Below are positions 49,273 through 58,121 of a DNA stretch of 64,000 bases, in pieces. Each line of letters starts with the position of its first letter. Position 1 is the first letter of the stretch. Under the pieces are notes generated by a model, which saw only the letters and a program-made list of their open reading frames with translations, did not search any database and was not told the DNA's origin. Made by a program: the position numbers and the translations under genes. Source of the stretch: Thermocatellispora tengchongensis (GTDB lineage Bacteria; Actinomycetota; Actinomycetes; Streptosporangiales; Streptosporangiaceae); NCBI RefSeq assembly GCF_014202315.1, contig NZ_JACHGN010000027.1, positions 106,581 to 170,580 on the forward strand, in the 5' to 3' direction.

Positions 49273-51246
49273 GTGTCTGCCGTCGCCGAACTGCGCATCA
49301 CCCTCGCCGGAGCCGAGCGTGTGGTGGCGGAGGGCACGACGTACGGCGAGGTCCTCGAGGCCGACGGCCGCACGGTCGTCGCCGCCCGCGCCGACGGCGA
49401 GCTGAAGGACCTCGCCGCCCAGGTCGCCGACGGCGAGACGATCGAGCCGGTCGCCATCGACAGCCCCGACGGCCGCGCCATCCTGCGCCACTCCACCGCC
49501 CACGTCATGGCCCAGGCGGTCCAGGACCTCTTCCCCAAGGCCAAGCTGGGCATCGGCCCGCCGGTCGAGAACGGCTTCTACTACGACTTCGACGTCGAGA
49601 GCCCGTTCACCCCCGATGACCTCAAGCGCATCGAGAAGCGCATGCGCGAGATCGTCAAGCAGGGCCAGACCTTCGCCCGCCGTCCCGTCTCCGACGACGA
49701 GGCGCGGGCCGAGCTGGCCGCCGAGCCGTACAAGCTGGAGCTGATCGGCCTCAAGGGCGGCGCGGCCGAGGCCGGCGAGGGCGCCGAGGTCGAGGTGGGC
49801 GGCGGGCAGCTCACCATCTACGACAACCTCGACCCCAAGAGCGGCGAGCTGTGCTGGAAGGACCTGTGCCGCGGGCCCCACCTGCCCTCGACCCGGGTCA
49901 TCCCGGCCTTCAAGCTGATGCGCACCGGCGGCGCCTACTGGCGCGGCAGCGAGAAGAACCCGCAGCTCCAGCGGATCTACGGCACCGCCTGGGAGTCGCG
50001 CGAGGCCCAGGACGCCTATCTCACCATGCTGGAGGAGGCCGAGCGGCGCGACCACCGCAAGCTGGGCGCCGAGCTGGACCTGTTCAGCTTCCCGGCCGAG
50101 ATCGGCGGCGGCCTGGCCGTCTGGCACCCCAAGGGCGGCCGGGTGCGCCGGGTCATGGAGGAGTACTCCCGGCTCCGCCACGAGCAGGCCGGCTACGAGT
50201 TCGTGGTCACCCCGCACCTCGCCAAGTCCACGCTGTTCAGCACGTCGGGCCACCTGGAGTGGTACGCCGAGGGCATGTACCCGCCCATGGAGATGGAGGG
50301 CGCGTCCTACTACCCCAAGCCGATGAACTGCCCGTTCCACATCACCATCTTCAAGGCCCGGGGCCGGTCCTACCGCGAGCTGCCGCTGCGCATGTTCGAG
50401 CTGGGCACCGTCTACCGGTTCGAGAAGTCCGGGGTGCTGCACGGGCTGACCAGGGCGCGCGGTTTCACCCAGGACGACGCCCACATCTTCGTCACCCCCG
50501 ACCAGCTCGCCGACGAGCTGGCCTCGCTGCTGCAGTTCGTCATCGACCTGCTGCGCGACTACGGCCTGACCGAGTTCGAGGCCGAGCTGGCCACCCGCCC
50601 CGACAAGTACGTCGGCGACCCCGCCGAGTGGGAGGAGGCCACGGCCGCGCTGCGGCACGCGCTGGAGAAGTCCGGCGTGCAGTACGTCGTGGCCGAGGGC
50701 GAGGGCGCCTTCTACGCCCCCAAGATCGACGTGCACATCCGCGACGCCATCGGCCGCCGCTGGCAGCTCTCCACCCTCCAGGTCGACCTGCAGCTCCCGC
50801 AGCGGTTCGGCATGGAGTACCAGGCGGCCGACGGCACCCGCCGCCGCCCGTACATGATCCACCGGGCGCTGTTCGGCTCGGTGGAGCGGTTCTTCGCGAT
50901 CCTGCTGGAGCACTACGCCGGCGCCATGCCGCCGTGGCTGGCCCCGGTGCAGGTCGTCGGCATCCCGATCGCCGACGCCCACGTGCCCCACCTCAAGGCG
51001 GTCGCCGACCGGCTCGCCGCGGCCGGCATCCGGGTCGAGGTCGACGAGGGCGACGAGCGCATGCAGAAGAAGATCCGCAACGCGCAGAAGGCCAAGGTGC
51101 CCTACATGCTCCTGGCCGGCGACGACGACGTCGCCGCGGGCGCGGTGTCCTTCCGCTACCGCAGCGGCGAGCAGAAGAACGGCGTGCCGATCGACGAGGC
51201 CGTCGCCGAGATCATCGACGCGGTCGAGCGCCGCATCCAGGTCTGA
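49273..51246 (+). CDS. thrS: Threonine-tRNA ligase
   Basis: 657 residues from GTG 49273 with TAGGAG upstream. It has the N-terminal TGS-like domain ([20 protein letters not shown]), the editing domain with [16 protein letters not shown] (His residues of the ThrRS-specific zinc-type editing site), and the class II catalytic core with motif 1 ([11 protein letters not shown]), motif 2 ([14 protein letters not shown]) and motif 3 ([13 protein letters not shown]). The anticodon-binding domain follows: [20 protein letters not shown]. The length and layout are those of bacterial ThrRS. No T-box leader is visible in the 42 nt before the gene. It is followed, after a divergent Asp23-like gene, by a HIT-family gene, the conserved neighbour in actinobacteria. 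Confidence 0.95.
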   Translation: MSAVAELRITLAGAERVVAEGTTYGEVLEADGRTVVAARADGELKDLAAQVADGETIEPVAIDSPDGRAILRHSTAHVMAQAVQDLFPKAKLGIGPPVENGFYYDFDVESPFTPDDLKRIEKRMREIVKQGQTFARRPVSDDEARAELAAEPYKLELIGLKGGAAEAGEGAEVEVGGGQLTIYDNLDPKSGELCWKDLCRGPHLPSTRVIPAFKLMRTGGAYWRGSEKNPQLQRIYGTAWESREAQDAYLTMLEEAERRDHRKLGAELDLFSFPAEIGGGLAVWHPKGGRVRRVMEEYSRLRHEQAGYEFVVTPHLAKSTLFSTSGHLEWYAEGMYPPMEMEGASYYPKPMNCPFHITIFKARGRSYRELPLRMFELGTVYRFEKSGVLHGLTRARGFTQDDAHIFVTPDQLADELASLLQFVIDLLRDYGLTEFEAELATRPDKYVGDPAEWEEATAALRHALEKSGVQYVVAEGEGAFYAPKIDVHIRDAIGRRWQLSTLQVDLQLPQRFGMEYQAADGTRRRPYMIHRALFGSVERFFAILLEHYAGAMPPWLAPVQVVGIPIADAHVPHLKAVADRLAAAGIRVEVDEGDERMQKKIRNAQKAKVPYMLLAGDDDVAAGAVSFRYRSGEQKNGVPIDEAVAEIIDAVERRIQV

Positions 51247-51334
51247 CCCGCTGATCGTTCCCGTCGGGTCCGGCGTCCCCCTCCGGCCGCCGGACCGGCG
51301 CGTTCCCGCGGGCGGCCTCCGCCCGCCGGGGCCG

Positions 51335-51892
51335 TCAGATGTCGGCGGCGGGCCGGGTGCGCGCGGCGTCCTCGCCGGGCAGGCGCACGTCGTCCACGGT
51401 GACGTTGACCTCGATCACGCGCAGGCCGAGCATCCGGCTGACGGTCCTGGCCACGTTGGTCTTCACCTCGTTGGCCACCTCCATGACCACGTGGCCGTAC
51501 TCCACCACGATCGTCACGTCCACGGCCACCTGGCGGTCGCTGATCTGCGCCCGCGCGCCCTGGTTGCCGCGGCGCTCGCCGAGGCCGATCCGGTCGCGCA
51601 CCGACTCCAGCGCGCGCTCCAGGTCGCCGCCCATGTCGGCGACGCCGGTCACCTCCAGCGCGGCCAGCGCCGCCACCTTCTCCACCACCTCGTCGGCGAC
51701 CTTGATCCGGCCCTTCACGTGCGCCGCGGTGGTCTCGGGCGTGGCGAGCGGGAACGGGCGCGGGGCCTCCGTCGTACGCGGCTCGGGCTCGGGGCGCACC
51801 GGCGAGGTGTCCAGGTGGGTGACGCCGTCGGGCAGCCCCGGCTCGGGCGACTCGACGGTGGTGTCGATGGGGTCGAGGGAGGTTTCGGTCAT
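51335..51892 (-). CDS. Asp23/Gls24-family protein
   Basis: 185 residues with a GGAG site 8 nt upstream of ATG 51892. After a Pro-rich N-terminal tail of about 55 residues (TVESPEPGLPDGVTHLDTSP), the Asp23/Gls24 domain appears: GRIKVADEVVEKVAALAALE, then VTGVADMGGDLERALE, then VDVTIVVEYGHVVMEVANEV and TVSRMLGLRVIEVNVTVDDV. Gls24 proteins are alkaline-shock and envelope stress proteins that lie on the membrane. The gene runs convergent to thrS and divergent from the HIT gene, whose promoter it faces. Confidence 0.88.
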   Translation of the reverse strand: MTETSLDPIDTTVESPEPGLPDGVTHLDTSPVRPEPEPRTTEAPRPFPLATPETTAAHVKGRIKVADEVVEKVAALAALEVTGVADMGGDLERALESVRDRIGLGERRGNQGARAQISDRQVAVDVTIVVEYGHVVMEVANEVKTNVARTVSRMLGLRVIEVNVTVDDVRLPGEDAARTRPAADI

Positions 51893-51998
51893 GTTCGTCG
51901 CTCCAGGACGGAGATATGGCGGGTATGTAGGCGTGCTGGATGATTCTGCCGGAAGGTCGCCCGCCTTGTCCGGATGTCGAGGTCCTATGCTGCTTGGC

Positions 51999-52547
51999 AT
52001 GCGGGACAGCGATCCGATCGAGCAGGCCGGGGCCGGAGTGCCGGACAACTTCCAGCGGCTGTGGACGCCGCACCGGATGGCGTACATCAAGGGGGAGAAC
52101 AAGCCGTCCGGCGCCGGGCCCGACGGGTGCCCGTTCTGCGAGATCCCCAAACTGAGCGACGCCGAGGGGCTGATCGTCGCCAGGAGCGGCGCGGTGTACG
52201 CGGTGCTCAACCTGTACCCGTACAACTCCGGGCATCTGATGGTGGTGCCCTACCGCCACGTGTCCGACTACGCCGAGCTGGACGCCGCCGAGACCGCGGA
52301 GCTGGCCGACTTCACCAAGCGGGCGCTGCACGCGCTGCGCAAGGCCAGCGGCGCGCAGGGGTTCAACGTCGGCATGAACCTGGGCGGCGTGGCGGGCGCG
52401 GGGATCGCCGCGCACCTGCACCAGCACGTCGTGCCCCGCTGGGGCGGCGACACCAACTTCATGCCGGTCGTCGGCCACACCAAGGTCCTGCCGCAGCTCT
52501 TGCAGGACACCAGGGTGCTGCTGGCCGACGCGTGGCCCGACTCCTGA
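51999..52547 (+). CDS. HIT-family hydrolase
   Basis: 182 residues. The histidine triad is GIAAHLHQHVVPRW (HxHxHxx). A cysteine pair near the start (GCPFCEIPK) resembles the zinc-binding CxxC of Fhit/AP4A-type HIT proteins of actinobacteria. ATG 51999 is preceded by TATGCT seven bases upstream and no ribosome binding site, so translation is probably leaderless; an in-frame ATG at 51987 lies inside that promoter. In Mycobacterium tuberculosis the equivalent gene follows thrS and precedes pgsA1. Here a four-gene insertion separates it from pgsA. It probably hydrolyses diadenosine polyphosphates or AMP conjugates. Confidence 0.88.
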   Translation: MRDSDPIEQAGAGVPDNFQRLWTPHRMAYIKGENKPSGAGPDGCPFCEIPKLSDAEGLIVARSGAVYAVLNLYPYNSGHLMVVPYRHVSDYAELDAAETAELADFTKRALHALRKASGAQGFNVGMNLGGVAGAGIAAHLHQHVVPRWGGDTNFMPVVGHTKVLPQLLQDTRVLLADAWPDS

Positions 52548-52548
52548 A

Positions 52549-52573
52549 CCCCGCCCCTCGGCACGGGGCGGGG
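52549..52573 (+). terminator. Hairpin directly after the HIT gene
   Basis: CCCCGCCCC (52549-52557) and GGGGCGGGG (52565-52573) form a perfect 9-bp stem around a 7-nt loop. It begins one base after the TGA of the HIT gene. Confidence 0.7.
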
Positions 52574-52626
52574 CTGATCCGGGGGGACCGCCGGGTGCGC
52601 TCAACGGGAGACCGCTTGATGTCGGA

Positions 52627-52659
52627 AAGGCGGCCGGGAGCCCGCCCGGCGGCCGTCTT
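52627..52659. terminator. Second hairpin between HIT and PRC/DUF2382 genes
   Basis: AAGGCGGCC (52627-52635) pairs with GGCCGTCTT (52651-52659) with one G-T pair. It lies after the convergent ends of the HIT and PRC-barrel genes, flanked by A and T bases, and could terminate transcripts from both sides. Confidence 0.6.
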
Positions 52660-52688
52660 GCGGGGCCGTCGCGAGGCGGATGCGGGCG

Positions 52689-53657
52689 TCAGAAGGTGCG
52701 GCCCGATTCGTCGGTGTCGCCCTCGACCCGGATGTGCTCCTTCCTGACGCTCTCGGTGACGGTCCGGTTCTCGGTGATCTCCTCCTTGGCCGCGCGCACC
52801 CGCTCGACCGGCACCGTGCGCTTGGAGACCACGGGACGTTCGGCGTACAGGGTGGTCTCGTACTCGGCCTCGGCGATCTCCGGGCCGCCGGGCCCGGCGA
52901 TGTCGCCCTCGCCGATCGGTTCGCGCACCACCCGGATCTCCTCGTGGGTGACGGGGACGGTGACCTGCTCCTCCTCGGTGGTCACGTACTTGTGCAGCCG
53001 CACGTGGCCGCTCTCGTAGCGCTCCTTGCCGACCTGGAGCTGCTCCTCCGAGCGCGTGATGGCCTCCTCGGCGCCCGCCGCGCCCGGGAAGGCCGCGCCC
53101 GCGTACGCCGCACCCGTGTACGCCTCGTCGTCCGGGTAGCCGGCGTCCAGGCGGTCGGTGCGGTCCAGGCGCTCGCCGGCGCGGCCCGCGTACGCGCCCC
53201 CGATGCCGGTGCCCGTGCCTGCGCCGGTTCCCGCCGTGGTGCCGGTCTCCGTGCCGGTCTCCGTGCCCCTGCCGGTGTACGCGGCGCCGGTGGCCCAGCC
53301 CTCCGCGCCCGGCCGGTTGGCGCGCTCCCAGGACTCGTCCCAGCCGATGCCGTAGTAGCGGTACAGCTCACGCTCCTCCTCGGCCGACAGATGGCCGGCC
53401 GAGTCGGCCTCCACGTTGGGCGCGTCCTTTATCCGGCTTTTCTCATAGCTGACTGTCACGTGGTCGGAGACGATATCCGCGCCACGTGTTGGGATGAACG
53501 TCTCTTTTGTGCCGAACATCCCGGTACGCACGCCGAGCCACTGCGGGCTCCCGGTGACGTCGTCGATGTAGACGTGCCGTACTTCACCGACCTTCTGGCC
53601 GCTGGGGTCGTATACCTGCTGATGGATCACCGTAGGGATCTGCTCTTGGGTAATCAT
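52689..53657 (-). CDS. PRC-barrel and DUF2382 domain protein
   Basis: 322 residues. The N-terminal PRC-barrel domain is MITQEQIPTVIHQQVYDPSG followed by EVRHVYIDDVTGSPQWLGVR. After about residue 120 there is a disordered, Gly/Thr/Ala-rich spacer with short repeats (TGRGTETGTETGTTAGTGAG). The C-terminal DUF2382 region contains VGKERYESGHVRLHKYVTTE, VPVTHEEIRVVREPIGEGD, and VVSKRTVPVERVRAAKEEIT. This pair is common in actinomycetes and deinococci and is associated with stress response, without a defined activity. First gene of a four-gene minus-strand block that interrupts the conserved HIT-pgsA order. Confidence 0.85.
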   Translation of the reverse strand: MITQEQIPTVIHQQVYDPSGQKVGEVRHVYIDDVTGSPQWLGVRTGMFGTKETFIPTRGADIVSDHVTVSYEKSRIKDAPNVEADSAGHLSAEEERELYRYYGIGWDESWERANRPGAEGWATGAAYTGRGTETGTETGTTAGTGAGTGTGIGGAYAGRAGERLDRTDRLDAGYPDDEAYTGAAYAGAAFPGAAGAEEAITRSEEQLQVGKERYESGHVRLHKYVTTEEEQVTVPVTHEEIRVVREPIGEGDIAGPGGPEIAEAEYETTLYAERPVVSKRTVPVERVRAAKEEITENRTVTESVRKEHIRVEGDTDESGRTF

Positions 53658-53825
53658 GGCCCTTTGTCCTTTTTGTCGGGTTCACGCAGGGCCTACCGCA
53701 TGCCTGGAGCAGATAACCCGATTTGCCGGACGCTGGACGCAAAAAGGGCCGCCCTTTCAGGCCGCTTTCCCGCCGCCCGACCTCACGCCGTCAGTGCTTC
53801 ACGGCCACGTCACGGCCGCGTCGCG

Positions 53826-56060
53826 TCACGTCGTGGCCGGGGCGACCGGGGTCACCGGGTCCTCGGCGGGGCGGGAGGCCGGGTCGTCCAGCCCTTTGAT
53901 GCCCACCGACAGCACCAGCGGCACGGCCAGGGCCAGCGCCATCGACAGCACCGCCGCGCCCGAGTCGTTCACCAGCATGCCCACCACGCCGCTCACCAGC
54001 GTGCCGACGAACCCGGCGCGCAGCGCGGGAGTCCGCTCGAAGGCCGCGGGCAGCACGCCCGCCGTGGCCGCGCCGGGACGCAGCACCGCGAAGACCAGGA
54101 ACGCGGCGGCGGCCAGCACGATCGGCATCAGGTTGGGGCTGAGCAGCGTGCCCAGCATGGCCGAGAGCTTGCGCCCGATGACCTCCAGCGCCTCGCCGCT
54201 GAACACCTGGCCGACGAACCGGCCCAGGTGCGTCTGCGAGCCCGGCGGGCGCAGGTAGTCGAGGTAGGCGATGGCCATCACGATCACGCCGCCCGCGACG
54301 CAGAACGCGGCCAGCTTGACCAGCGACAGCCGGCGTCCGGCGATCATCATCGCGGTCACCGCGATGCCGGGCACGAACGCGATCACGCCGCCGAAGTCGC
54401 TGCCCACGCCCGGCCAGCCGCCCAGGATCATCGCCAGGCCGCCCAGCGCCACGATGCAGCCCACGGCCAGATCGCGCCGCCCCCGTCCGATCAGCCAGTG
54501 GGCCAGCACGGTGGCCGTCAGCAGCACCGAGGTGGCCAGCAGCGCGAACGGGATGTTGCCCAGGCCGTAGTAGCGCGCGCCCACCACCGCCGTGTAGCCC
54601 ATCACGCTGTTGAGCTGCAGTGTGGTGCCGGTCAGCAGGTCACCGGCCAGCACGGCCGCCGTGACGCCGGTGACCACGGCCAGCGGGCCGAGCGGGCGCT
54701 CCCGCCACGGCCCCGACAGCGCGACCGCGCCGAGCACCACCGCGCACCCGAGGATGCCGCCCACCAGCGCGAGCAGCGGCATGCCCGCCTGCCCCCAGGG
54801 GGTGAGGTTGACCAGGTAGGTGGCCACCGGCAGCGAGGCGAGCACCAGGGCGGCCGAGCGCAGCCAGTCCAGCGCCCGCCTGCGCCGCAGCAGGAAGAAC
54901 GCCACCGCGTAGAACAGCACCTGGAGCACGGCCAGGGCGGTGAAGAAGCCGCCGCCCAGCCTCCTGATCGTCTGCCCGGCCACGTCGGCGCCGTCGAGCG
55001 CCGCCACCGCCTCGGCCACCGGGCCCGTACGCGTGTCGGCCACCCGCCACGGCGTGCCCACGACGTTGGCCGGGACCTGCACGCCCGCGCCCGTCAGCAG
55101 CGTGGCCGTGATGTCGGGCAGGATCGTGATGTCCTCGCGGTGGGTCGAGGCCGCCCCGAGCAGCCGCCCGGCCGCCCCGGGCCGCTCCAGCATCGCCGCC
55201 CGCAGATGCGGCTCGGAGTCGTGGTCGGCCAGCCCGGCGAGCAGCACCTCGGTGCCCGCGGGCAGCGCCGCCAGCACCGCCCCCACCTTGGCGTCGGCCT
55301 GGCGCAGCGCGACGGCGCGCTGCGCGGCGGTCAAGGGCTCGGGGGTACGCGAGAGGGTGCCGGTCGCGAGGTAGGGCCGGATCAGGTCGTCCACGTCGGC
55401 GGCCACGACCCGGCAGCGGGTCAGCGCGCCGGGACGCAGGTCGGCCAGGGAGGCGGCGTACACGCCGATCCGGCCCGCGCGGTCGGCCAGCGCGAGCCCG
55501 GCGCCCGGCCCGATCGCCACCCCGCACTGCCCGGCGGCGCGCAGCGCCTCGCCGAGCGTGCCCGCGTGCTTCTGCCCGGCCACCGCGTGCAGGTATCCGT
55601 AGTCGGGGATGACCGCCCCGCCGTCGGCGGAGGGCTCGGGCGCGGGCGGCGGCCCGCACCAGTAGCCCACCGCCGACCGCACGCCCGCCGAAACCGTCAG
55701 CCAGCCGTCGTACGGGCAGGTCACCCGCCCGACCGCGCGCACCGAAAGCGACCCCAGCGCACTACGCCCGGCCAGCCGCCACAGATTGGGCGTCTCCCGC
55801 TCGCTCAGATCGCTCCACCGCAGCCCCGGCACCCCGACCAACGCCACCCGCCCATCGGCGTGGCCGGCCTGGACCCGGGCCGCGTCCGCTTCCGCGCGGG
55901 AGCCGGTGGCGCCGGCGTGCGCGCGGGGCGCGCCGGTCTCCGCACGTGCGGCCGCTGTCGGCTGAGCGGACGCGTCGTGCGTGGTCGCGGCGCCCGCGGG
56001 TGCGGGCGTCGCGAGCAGCATGCCGAGCAGCAGCGCAAACGCCGACAGCGTCCGCCTCAC
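53826..56060 (-). CDS. Large membrane protein with alkaline-phosphatase-like N-terminal domain
   Basis: 744 residues from GTG 56060, which has GGGAGG upstream and gives a signal peptide (LSAFALLLGMLLATPAPAGA). The extracytoplasmic N-terminal half includes VALVGVPGLRWSDLSERETP, TVSAGVRSAVGYW, GVAIGPGAG and VLLAGLADHDSEPHLRAAML. These resemble the metal-binding segments of the alkaline phosphatase superfamily (phosphodiesterase or sulfatase type), though the ligand set is not complete enough to be sure. From about residue 375 on there are 10-12 membrane helices (AVLQVLFYAVAFFLL onwards). I recognise this two-part layout as a conserved actinobacterial protein of unknown function. It may act on lipid-linked phosphates. 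Confidence 0.7.
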   Translation of the reverse strand: MRRTLSAFALLLGMLLATPAPAGAATTHDASAQPTAAARAETGAPRAHAGATGSRAEADAARVQAGHADGRVALVGVPGLRWSDLSERETPNLWRLAGRSALGSLSVRAVGRVTCPYDGWLTVSAGVRSAVGYWCGPPPAPEPSADGGAVIPDYGYLHAVAGQKHAGTLGEALRAAGQCGVAIGPGAGLALADRAGRIGVYAASLADLRPGALTRCRVVAADVDDLIRPYLATGTLSRTPEPLTAAQRAVALRQADAKVGAVLAALPAGTEVLLAGLADHDSEPHLRAAMLERPGAAGRLLGAASTHREDITILPDITATLLTGAGVQVPANVVGTPWRVADTRTGPVAEAVAALDGADVAGQTIRRLGGGFFTALAVLQVLFYAVAFFLLRRRRALDWLRSAALVLASLPVATYLVNLTPWGQAGMPLLALVGGILGCAVVLGAVALSGPWRERPLGPLAVVTGVTAAVLAGDLLTGTTLQLNSVMGYTAVVGARYYGLGNIPFALLATSVLLTATVLAHWLIGRGRRDLAVGCIVALGGLAMILGGWPGVGSDFGGVIAFVPGIAVTAMMIAGRRLSLVKLAAFCVAGGVIVMAIAYLDYLRPPGSQTHLGRFVGQVFSGEALEVIGRKLSAMLGTLLSPNLMPIVLAAAAFLVFAVLRPGAATAGVLPAAFERTPALRAGFVGTLVSGVVGMLVNDSGAAVLSMALALAVPLVLSVGIKGLDDPASRPAEDPVTPVAPATT

Positions 56061-56259
56061 CGGTGTCCTCCCTGTGTCGTTCCCCTGTGCCCGCGGCCCT
56101 GCCGCGCGGGGCACATGAGAGTCCCTGCCCCGGGGCACGGCGATGGCACGCCGGTGCGGCATGCGCCGCCGGTCGTACGATGCACGCGCTGGCACCGTAG
56201 GGGAGCCGGAGGGCCCGCGTCCAGGCGTTCCGCGCGAACACCGGCCCAACGATCCGGAC

Positions 56260-57912
56260 TCAGGAGAGATTGACGGTGATCTGGGTGGGTTTGCTCTCGT
56301 GCTGCAGGCGGTCGAGCGCGGTCACGAGATACGTGCCGGAGGCGGTGGCGGTGTAGCTCGTGCCGTTGGGCACGATGGCCACCAGGTTGCGCGCGTCGGC
56401 GGTGGCGCACTCGCCCGGATCGCCGTCCACCCGGTAGACGGCGTAGGAGCGCGCCCCCTGGCTCGCCTTCCACGTGAGCGTCGCGCCGTTCGCGGTCAGG
56501 CCGCCGGGCTTGGCCGGGGCCTGGCCGCCGCGCTCCTCCACCAGCGGCAGCAGCGCCGGGCGCGAGTAGTGCTGCTTCTTGATCGCATCGAGCACCTTCA
56601 GCGGGTTGCTGAGAAGCTGCTTGGCGCTGAAGTAGACGTCGCCGCGGATCTGGGGGTACTTGCGGTTGAGCGTCAGGTGCGCGGGCAGCTCGCCCGGCCT
56701 GGTCCACTGCGCGGCGTCGGTGGCGCCGACGCGGTAGAGGGCCTGGCCGATGTACAGGTGGACGTCGGTGCCCTTGACCTGCGCCGCCCACCAGGGCGCC
56801 AGCACCGAGTAGTCGGCGGCCTTGAACCCGCGGGGCCAGTAGAGCTGCGGCATGATGTAGTCGACCGTGCCCGCCTTGATCCAGGCGCGGGCGTCGGCGT
56901 AGATCGAGTCGTACGCCGACATGCCGCTGGTCTGCGAGCCCTTGGGGTCGTTGGAGCGGTTGCGCCAGATGCCGAACGGGCTGATGCCGAACTTCACGTG
57001 CGGCTTGGCGGCGTGGACCGCCTTGTCGACCTCGGCGACCAGGGTGTTGACGTTGGCGCGCCGCCAGTCGGCGAGCCGTTGGCCCTTGCCGTACTTGGCG
57101 AAGGCGGCCTTGTCGTCGAAGGTCGCCCCGCCGCTCGGGTAGGGGTAGAAGTAGTCGTCGAAGTGCACGCCGTCGATGTCGTAGCGGTTGACCACGTCGG
57201 TGACGACCTTGACCACGTGCTCGCGCACCGACGGCAGGCCGGGGTTGTAGTACAGCCGCCCGCCGTACTTCACCACCCAGCCGGGGTGCTGCCTGGCCGG
57301 ATGGCTAGCCGGCAGCTCGGACACCGACGACTCGTACGCCGCCCGGTAGGGGTTGAACCACGCGTGGAACTCCAGGCCCCGCTTGTGGGCCTCGGAGATG
57401 AGGAACGGCAGCGGGTCCCAGCCCGGGTCCTTGCCCGCCTTGCCGGTGAGGAACTTCGACCAGGGCTCGTAGGGCGACTTGTACAGCGCGTCGGAGGCCG
57501 GGCGCACCTGGACGAACACCGCGTTCAGCCCGCGCTTGACCGCGCTGTCGAGGATGCGGACGTACTCCGCCTGCTGCCTGGCCGGGCTGAGGCCGGGGCG
57601 GGAGGGCCAGTCGATGTTGGTCGTGGTGGCGATCCACACGCCGCGCAACTGGCGCTTGGGATGGGCGGGGTCGAGGTCGCAGTCGGGCGCCGCCGGCGTG
57701 CGGGCCGCGTCGGCCGTCGCGTCGGCGGTGGCCTCGGTCGCGGCGTCGCCCGACCGGCCCGCCTTGCCGGCCTTCTGCGCCGTGTCGGCGGCCCGCTCGG
57801 CGCTCGCCCCCGGGCCGAAGCTGTAGGCCGCCACCGTGGTCACGGCCGCGACCGCGGTGGCCGCGAGCAGGGCGCGGCGGGGACGTCCCTTCTCCCGTTG
57901 TCCGTTTCGCAT
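56260..57912 (-). CDS. Secreted GH10-like (DUF187 / GHL10) glycoside hydrolase
   Basis: 550 residues. N-terminal signal segment (ALLAATAVAAVTTVAAYSFG) with a basic start, then an Ala/Thr/Asp-rich linker (GDAATEATADATADA). The catalytic barrel of the GHL10 type begins at RGVWIATTTNIDWPS and contains GLNAVFVQVRPASDALY, GLEFHAWFNPYRAAY and RYDIDGVHFDDYFYPYP, with the conserved Asp-Asp pair that is the hallmark of this family. Another block is KFGISPFGIWRNRSNDPKG. The last about 100 residues form a fibronectin type III-like domain (GLTANGATLTWKASQGARSY). Related proteins (DUF187, FAKE-GH10) act on glucans or peptidoglycan and are often lipoproteins or secreted. Substrate unknown. Confidence 0.88.
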   Translation of the reverse strand: MRNGQREKGRPRRALLAATAVAAVTTVAAYSFGPGASAERAADTAQKAGKAGRSGDAATEATADATADAARTPAAPDCDLDPAHPKRQLRGVWIATTTNIDWPSRPGLSPARQQAEYVRILDSAVKRGLNAVFVQVRPASDALYKSPYEPWSKFLTGKAGKDPGWDPLPFLISEAHKRGLEFHAWFNPYRAAYESSVSELPASHPARQHPGWVVKYGGRLYYNPGLPSVREHVVKVVTDVVNRYDIDGVHFDDYFYPYPSGGATFDDKAAFAKYGKGQRLADWRRANVNTLVAEVDKAVHAAKPHVKFGISPFGIWRNRSNDPKGSQTSGMSAYDSIYADARAWIKAGTVDYIMPQLYWPRGFKAADYSVLAPWWAAQVKGTDVHLYIGQALYRVGATDAAQWTRPGELPAHLTLNRKYPQIRGDVYFSAKQLLSNPLKVLDAIKKQHYSRPALLPLVEERGGQAPAKPGGLTANGATLTWKASQGARSYAVYRVDGDPGECATADARNLVAIVPNGTSYTATASGTYLVTALDRLQHESKPTQITVNLS

Positions 57913-58121
57913 GGTTCCTCAGTCTGGCACCGCGGCCCGCATGCTTACGCCGGAAAAACGAAATCGTTCTGTGATGCGGATGTGATGAAAGAGTCAAATG
58001 GGGCTCAAGAGGCGGCAGCCCCTCGCCCGGCGCCGGACGTACGCCACGCAAGGGGCTTTGCCCCACGATTCTCGATAAAAGGCCCGTTGGGGGTTTTACC
58101 GAGATTTGGCGGTTTCTTGGG